From NCBI GenBank assembly GCA_029213005.1, contig JARGPI010000011.1, positions 154,984 through 218,983 on the forward strand: a DNA stretch of 64,000 nucleotides, read 5' to 3'. A program made the position numbers and the translations under genes. The notes below the pieces were generated by a model. The model was not told where the DNA came from. It did no database searches and was given only the letters and a program-made list of their open reading frames with translations. This document shows positions 61,775 through 64,000 of this stretch, piece after piece. The first letter of the stretch is position 1, and each line of letters opens with the position of its first letter. The stretch is from Verrucomicrobiales bacterium (GTDB taxonomy: Bacteria > Verrucomicrobiota > Verrucomicrobiia > Verrucomicrobiales > DEV007).

Positions 61775-63022
61775 ATGGCAGCCAAAAAAACAACTAAGAA
61801 AGACTCATCCAAAACCTGGAATCAATCGATGCCCAAAGCGCAGTTCGAATTTATGCGGGAAATTCTCGCAGCCCCTTCTCCGATCGGGCTCGAAGGAGCG
61901 ATGAGTTACGGGGTGCTCAAACCGGCTTTCGAAAAGTTGAAGGCTAAAGATTGGGAAATTCACCAATTCAAAGGCAACGCCAGTTTGATCCTCGATACCG
62001 ATCCGGGGAACGAAGACAAAATTTCAGTGATGGTCATCGGGCACGCTGACAAGATCAGAATGCAGGTCCGCCATATTTCTGACGATGGTAAGATCTGGGT
62101 TAATTCGGACTCTTTTATTCCCTGCGTGTTGATCGGCCATGAGGTCTCGCTTTTCTCGCAGGATCCGAAGAAGCCGGGCAACTACCGAGTTATTGAAGGC
62201 GGCACGATTGAAGCACTCGGGGCCATTCACTTCTCGGAGCCCGCGCAGCGAACCGGGGACAAGGGTATCTCGCCCGAAATGCTCTATCTCGAACTGCAGA
62301 TGCACGGCGAAAAGCCGAAAAAGCAGATCGAGGAACTGGGCATCAAAGCCGGGGATCCCATCATTTTCAATCGTCCGATCAAGCGCGGATTTTCTGAGGA
62401 TACCTTCTATGGTGCTTACCTCGACAACGGGCTCGGGTGTTTCACCGTGGCTGAACTGGCGAAATTGATTGCCGAAAACCCACTGAAAAACATTCGCATG
62501 CTTTTCACGATCGCAACCCACGAAGAAATCGGTCGATTTGGAGCCGCTGCTATCGCCGGGGAACTTAAGCCCGATGTGATCTTCGGAGTCGACGTCAACC
62601 ACGACTACGATGCCGCGCCCGGGATGTCTTCCCGCCGTCCCAATTCCCTGTCGATGGGCAAAGGCTGCACCATCACCACCGGTGCGATCACCAGTGATTA
62701 TCTGAATGCCCTCTTTGAGCAGGCCTGTCTCGACAGTGACATCCCCGTTCAGCGGGACATGTCCGGCCGGGATACCGGAACCGATGCCATGGCCGCCGCG
62801 CTTGCCGGTTTCGACAGTGCCGCGACCTCAATCGGCTTTCCGATCCGGAACATGCACACCATCTCCGAAACCGGTCACACCGGCGACGTCCTCGCTGCGA
62901 TCCACGGGATCGAAGCAACCGTTCGGAAAATGGACGAAATGAACCGGGGCAAGGGCATCACCCGCGACGATTTCAAAAACAATCACGTCAGACTCGACCA
63001 GGTGAAACCCCTCAAAGGCTAA
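61775..63022 (+). CDS. M42-family metallo-aminopeptidase
   Basis: 415 residues of the M42 (glutamyl aminopeptidase/FrvX-like) family, cytosolic tetrahedral exopeptidases. The metal ligands follow the family order: His in VIGHADKI, Asp in YGAYLDNGLGC, the Glu-Glu pair in ATHEEIGRFGA, the Asp in FGVDVNHDYDA and the His in HTISETGHTGD. A Lys-rich N-terminus (MAAKKTTKKDSSK) precedes the domain. It lies just after the terminator of the cytochrome gene and converges with pdxJ. Confidence 0.92.
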   Translation: MAAKKTTKKDSSKTWNQSMPKAQFEFMREILAAPSPIGLEGAMSYGVLKPAFEKLKAKDWEIHQFKGNASLILDTDPGNEDKISVMVIGHADKIRMQVRHISDDGKIWVNSDSFIPCVLIGHEVSLFSQDPKKPGNYRVIEGGTIEALGAIHFSEPAQRTGDKGISPEMLYLELQMHGEKPKKQIEELGIKAGDPIIFNRPIKRGFSEDTFYGAYLDNGLGCFTVAELAKLIAENPLKNIRMLFTIATHEEIGRFGAAAIAGELKPDVIFGVDVNHDYDAAPGMSSRRPNSLSMGKGCTITTGAITSDYLNALFEQACLDSDIPVQRDMSGRDTGTDAMAAALAGFDSAATSIGFPIRNMHTISETGHTGDVLAAIHGIEATVRKMDEMNRGKGITRDDFKNNHVRLDQVKPLKG

Positions 63023-63026
63023 CCAT

Positions 63027-63797
63027 TTAAGTCGATGCGAAGTGCGGATAACTATCCATTAACGTCCGCATTTCGCGCACCGCCTGACCCAGACCGATGA
63101 ACACGCCTCGCGACACGAGGTGATGTCCGATATTCAACTCCGCCAGATAAGGCGTCCGTAAAAGCGTCGGCAGGTTTGAGATTGTAATGCCGTGTCCCGC
63201 ATTGATTTGGAGCCCTTCACCGTGGCCCACTTCTGCGGCTTCGATGATTTTTTTCAGCTCACTTTTACCCCCGTCCGCTGCCGCGTTGGCAAACGCGCCG
63301 GTGTGAATTTCAATCATCTCAGCACCGGTTTTAGCCGCCGCTCTGACCTGCTCCACTTCCGGGTCGATAAAGAGACTGACCTTGATTCCGGCATCCTGCA
63401 GCTCCTTAATATGGCGCTGAAGTGATGTGTCCGCATTGCGAACATTCAGCCCGCCCTCGGTGGTCACCTCCCGGCGATTTTCCGGAACAATGCAGGCGAA
63501 ATCCGGCTTCGCCTTCAGAGCGATATCCAGAATTTCCCGCGTGTTACCCATTTCCAGATTCAGGGCCGTGCGGATATTTTCGCGAAGCTCAAACACATCG
63601 CAATCCTGAATGTGTCGGCGATCGAGGCGGAGATGGACCGTGATGGAATCAGCGCCGTTTGCCTCCGCTTCATTAGCAGCGGCCAGCACGCTCGGCTCAG
63701 CATTATGGGAACCAAGCATAGGGGCATAGCGCGCCTGCCGAAGCGTCGCTACGTGATCAATATTCACGCCCAGTTTGAGATGTTTTTGGGAACTCAT
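63027..63797 (-). CDS. pdxJ: Pyridoxine 5'-phosphate synthase
   Basis: Ring-closing enzyme of the DXP-dependent vitamin B6 pathway. 256 residues, normal for PdxJ. Typical sequences include LGVNIDHVATLRQAR (8-22), DSITVHLRLDRRHIQD, NLEMGNTREILDIALKAKPDFACIVPENRREVTTEGGL and INAGHGITI...IGHHLVSRGVFIGL near the C-terminus. Its substrate DXP is made by Dxs, encoded at 56096 in this window, though not in one operon. Its ATG overlaps the TGA of the upstream gene (ATGA), which supports coupling to that gene. Confidence 0.95.
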   Translation of the reverse strand: MSSQKHLKLGVNIDHVATLRQARYAPMLGSHNAEPSVLAAANEAEANGADSITVHLRLDRRHIQDCDVFELRENIRTALNLEMGNTREILDIALKAKPDFACIVPENRREVTTEGGLNVRNADTSLQRHIKELQDAGIKVSLFIDPEVEQVRAAAKTGAEMIEIHTGAFANAAADGGKSELKKIIEAAEVGHGEGLQINAGHGITISNLPTLLRTPYLAELNIGHHLVSRGVFIGLGQAVREMRTLMDSYPHFAST

Positions 63798-64000
63798 GGT
63801 GCCGCAATATTACGCTCCCAGCCCTGAAAAGAAAGCCGGGAAATCGCGAAGCCATCGGCATTAAACCCAAGGTCGCCGAGGCGATAATCGGTGATATCGG
63901 ATAGGGGTAGAATCCACCTGCCACCCGGGCAGAGGTCGCGCCAGGCGAGCAAGAGCAAGAGCAAGAGCAAGAGCAAGAGCAAGAGCAAGAGCAAGAGCAA
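63794..64000 (-). CDS. 3' end of an unrecognised gene, running off the right edge
   Basis: The 51 unique residues before the stop (AWRDLCPGGRWILPLSDITD... to GWERNIAAP) look like coding sequence, and the stop overlaps the pdxJ start as ATGA, which supports a real gene. Upstream the frame enters the GAGCAA array, which would encode at least 17 consecutive Leu and may instead be non-coding. The start is outside the window, so identity cannot be given. Confidence 0.4.
   Translation of the reverse strand: MLLLLLLLLLLLLLLLLLAWRDLCPGGRWILPLSDITDYRLGDLGFNADGFAISRLSFQGWERNIAAP
63947..64000. repeat. Hexanucleotide array (GAGCAA), nine units to the right edge
   Basis: Nine exact copies of GAGCAA run to the end of the window and probably continue. 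On the minus strand the unit TTGCTC encodes Leu-Leu in the frame of the gene before pdxJ. The hexamer does not change the frame when its number changes. Related hexamers build the hairpin arms at 27066-27142. Confidence 0.95.

Noticed and set aside
1..64000. tRNA and rRNA genes
   Set aside because: No cloverleaf with a GGTTCGA-type T-arm or rRNA sequence was recognised in the gaps; a tRNA search program would be decisive.

Overview
The window looks like a chromosomal piece of a free-living, probably marine or aquatic member of the Verrucomicrobiota. This is inferred from the gene styles: many secreted sulfatases and LamG or Asp-box proteins, a planctomycete-type cytochrome with an SHD1 tail, a Ser/Thr kinase with WD40 repeats paired with an ECF sigma factor, a pilin-like H-X9-DG protein, and few clear Shine-Dalgarno sites. 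No rRNA, tRNA, CRISPR array or recognisable transposase was seen. Housekeeping genes (recA, proS, dxs, xseB, pdxJ, engB, ptsP, queH, bioF) are scattered among lineage-specific ones.

Layout. 1-2.7 kb: minus-strand operon of a small membrane protein, a pilin-like protein, an ABC ATPase and an ABC permease cut by the left edge. 2.8-11.4 kb: DUF1460 amidase-like protein, ptsP, an STM4011-like radical SAM protein, a DksA-type zinc finger protein, bioF, then an S41-fold protein that has lost its catalytic residues, paired with a PQQ-type propeller. 11.4-15.7 kb: accessory stretch with an AT-rich gene pair, a VapBC-type toxin-antitoxin pair, a lipoprotein and a DUF2007-type membrane protein. 15.7-23.4 kb: an ECF sigma/kinase module bracketed by two copies of an 83-bp sequence that is the 5' end of the downstream DUF3516-type helicase; it looks inserted at the helicase start. 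23.4-38.2 kb: mixed metabolic and hypothetical genes, including a GH75-like (chitosanase family) protein, a response regulator with a C-terminal membrane anchor, a MoaD-like/Asp-box propeller pair, engB, an M48-TerB fusion and proS. 38.3-39.5 kb: recA. 39.6-55.6 kb: secreted glycan-related proteins (two sulfatases, a clan GH-A-like glycosidase, a large toroid-like protein, a LamG protein, a metallophosphoesterase, a zincin). 55.7-64 kb: xseB-dxs, a tiny stand-alone polyvalent-type kinase with a 76-residue partner, an AraC/XylR-like regulator, a GNAT enzyme, a c-type cytochrome, an M42 aminopeptidase and pdxJ.

Four interspersed short-repeat families lie in the intergenic spaces: (a) palindromes with core TGTACAGGGTACA at four loci, in two or three copies each; (b) a GTAGAGGAATCCGTAAGGA element at three loci, once as a perfect inverted pair; (c) GCGGACAGGAGTGTCCGC hairpins at two loci; (d) GAGCAA/TTGCTC hexamer tracts at two loci. 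These repeats, the helicase 5' duplication, the dead S41 protein, the stand-alone kinase and the MoaD/propeller pair are the best candidates for undescribed biology. All family names come from reading motifs, not from database searches.
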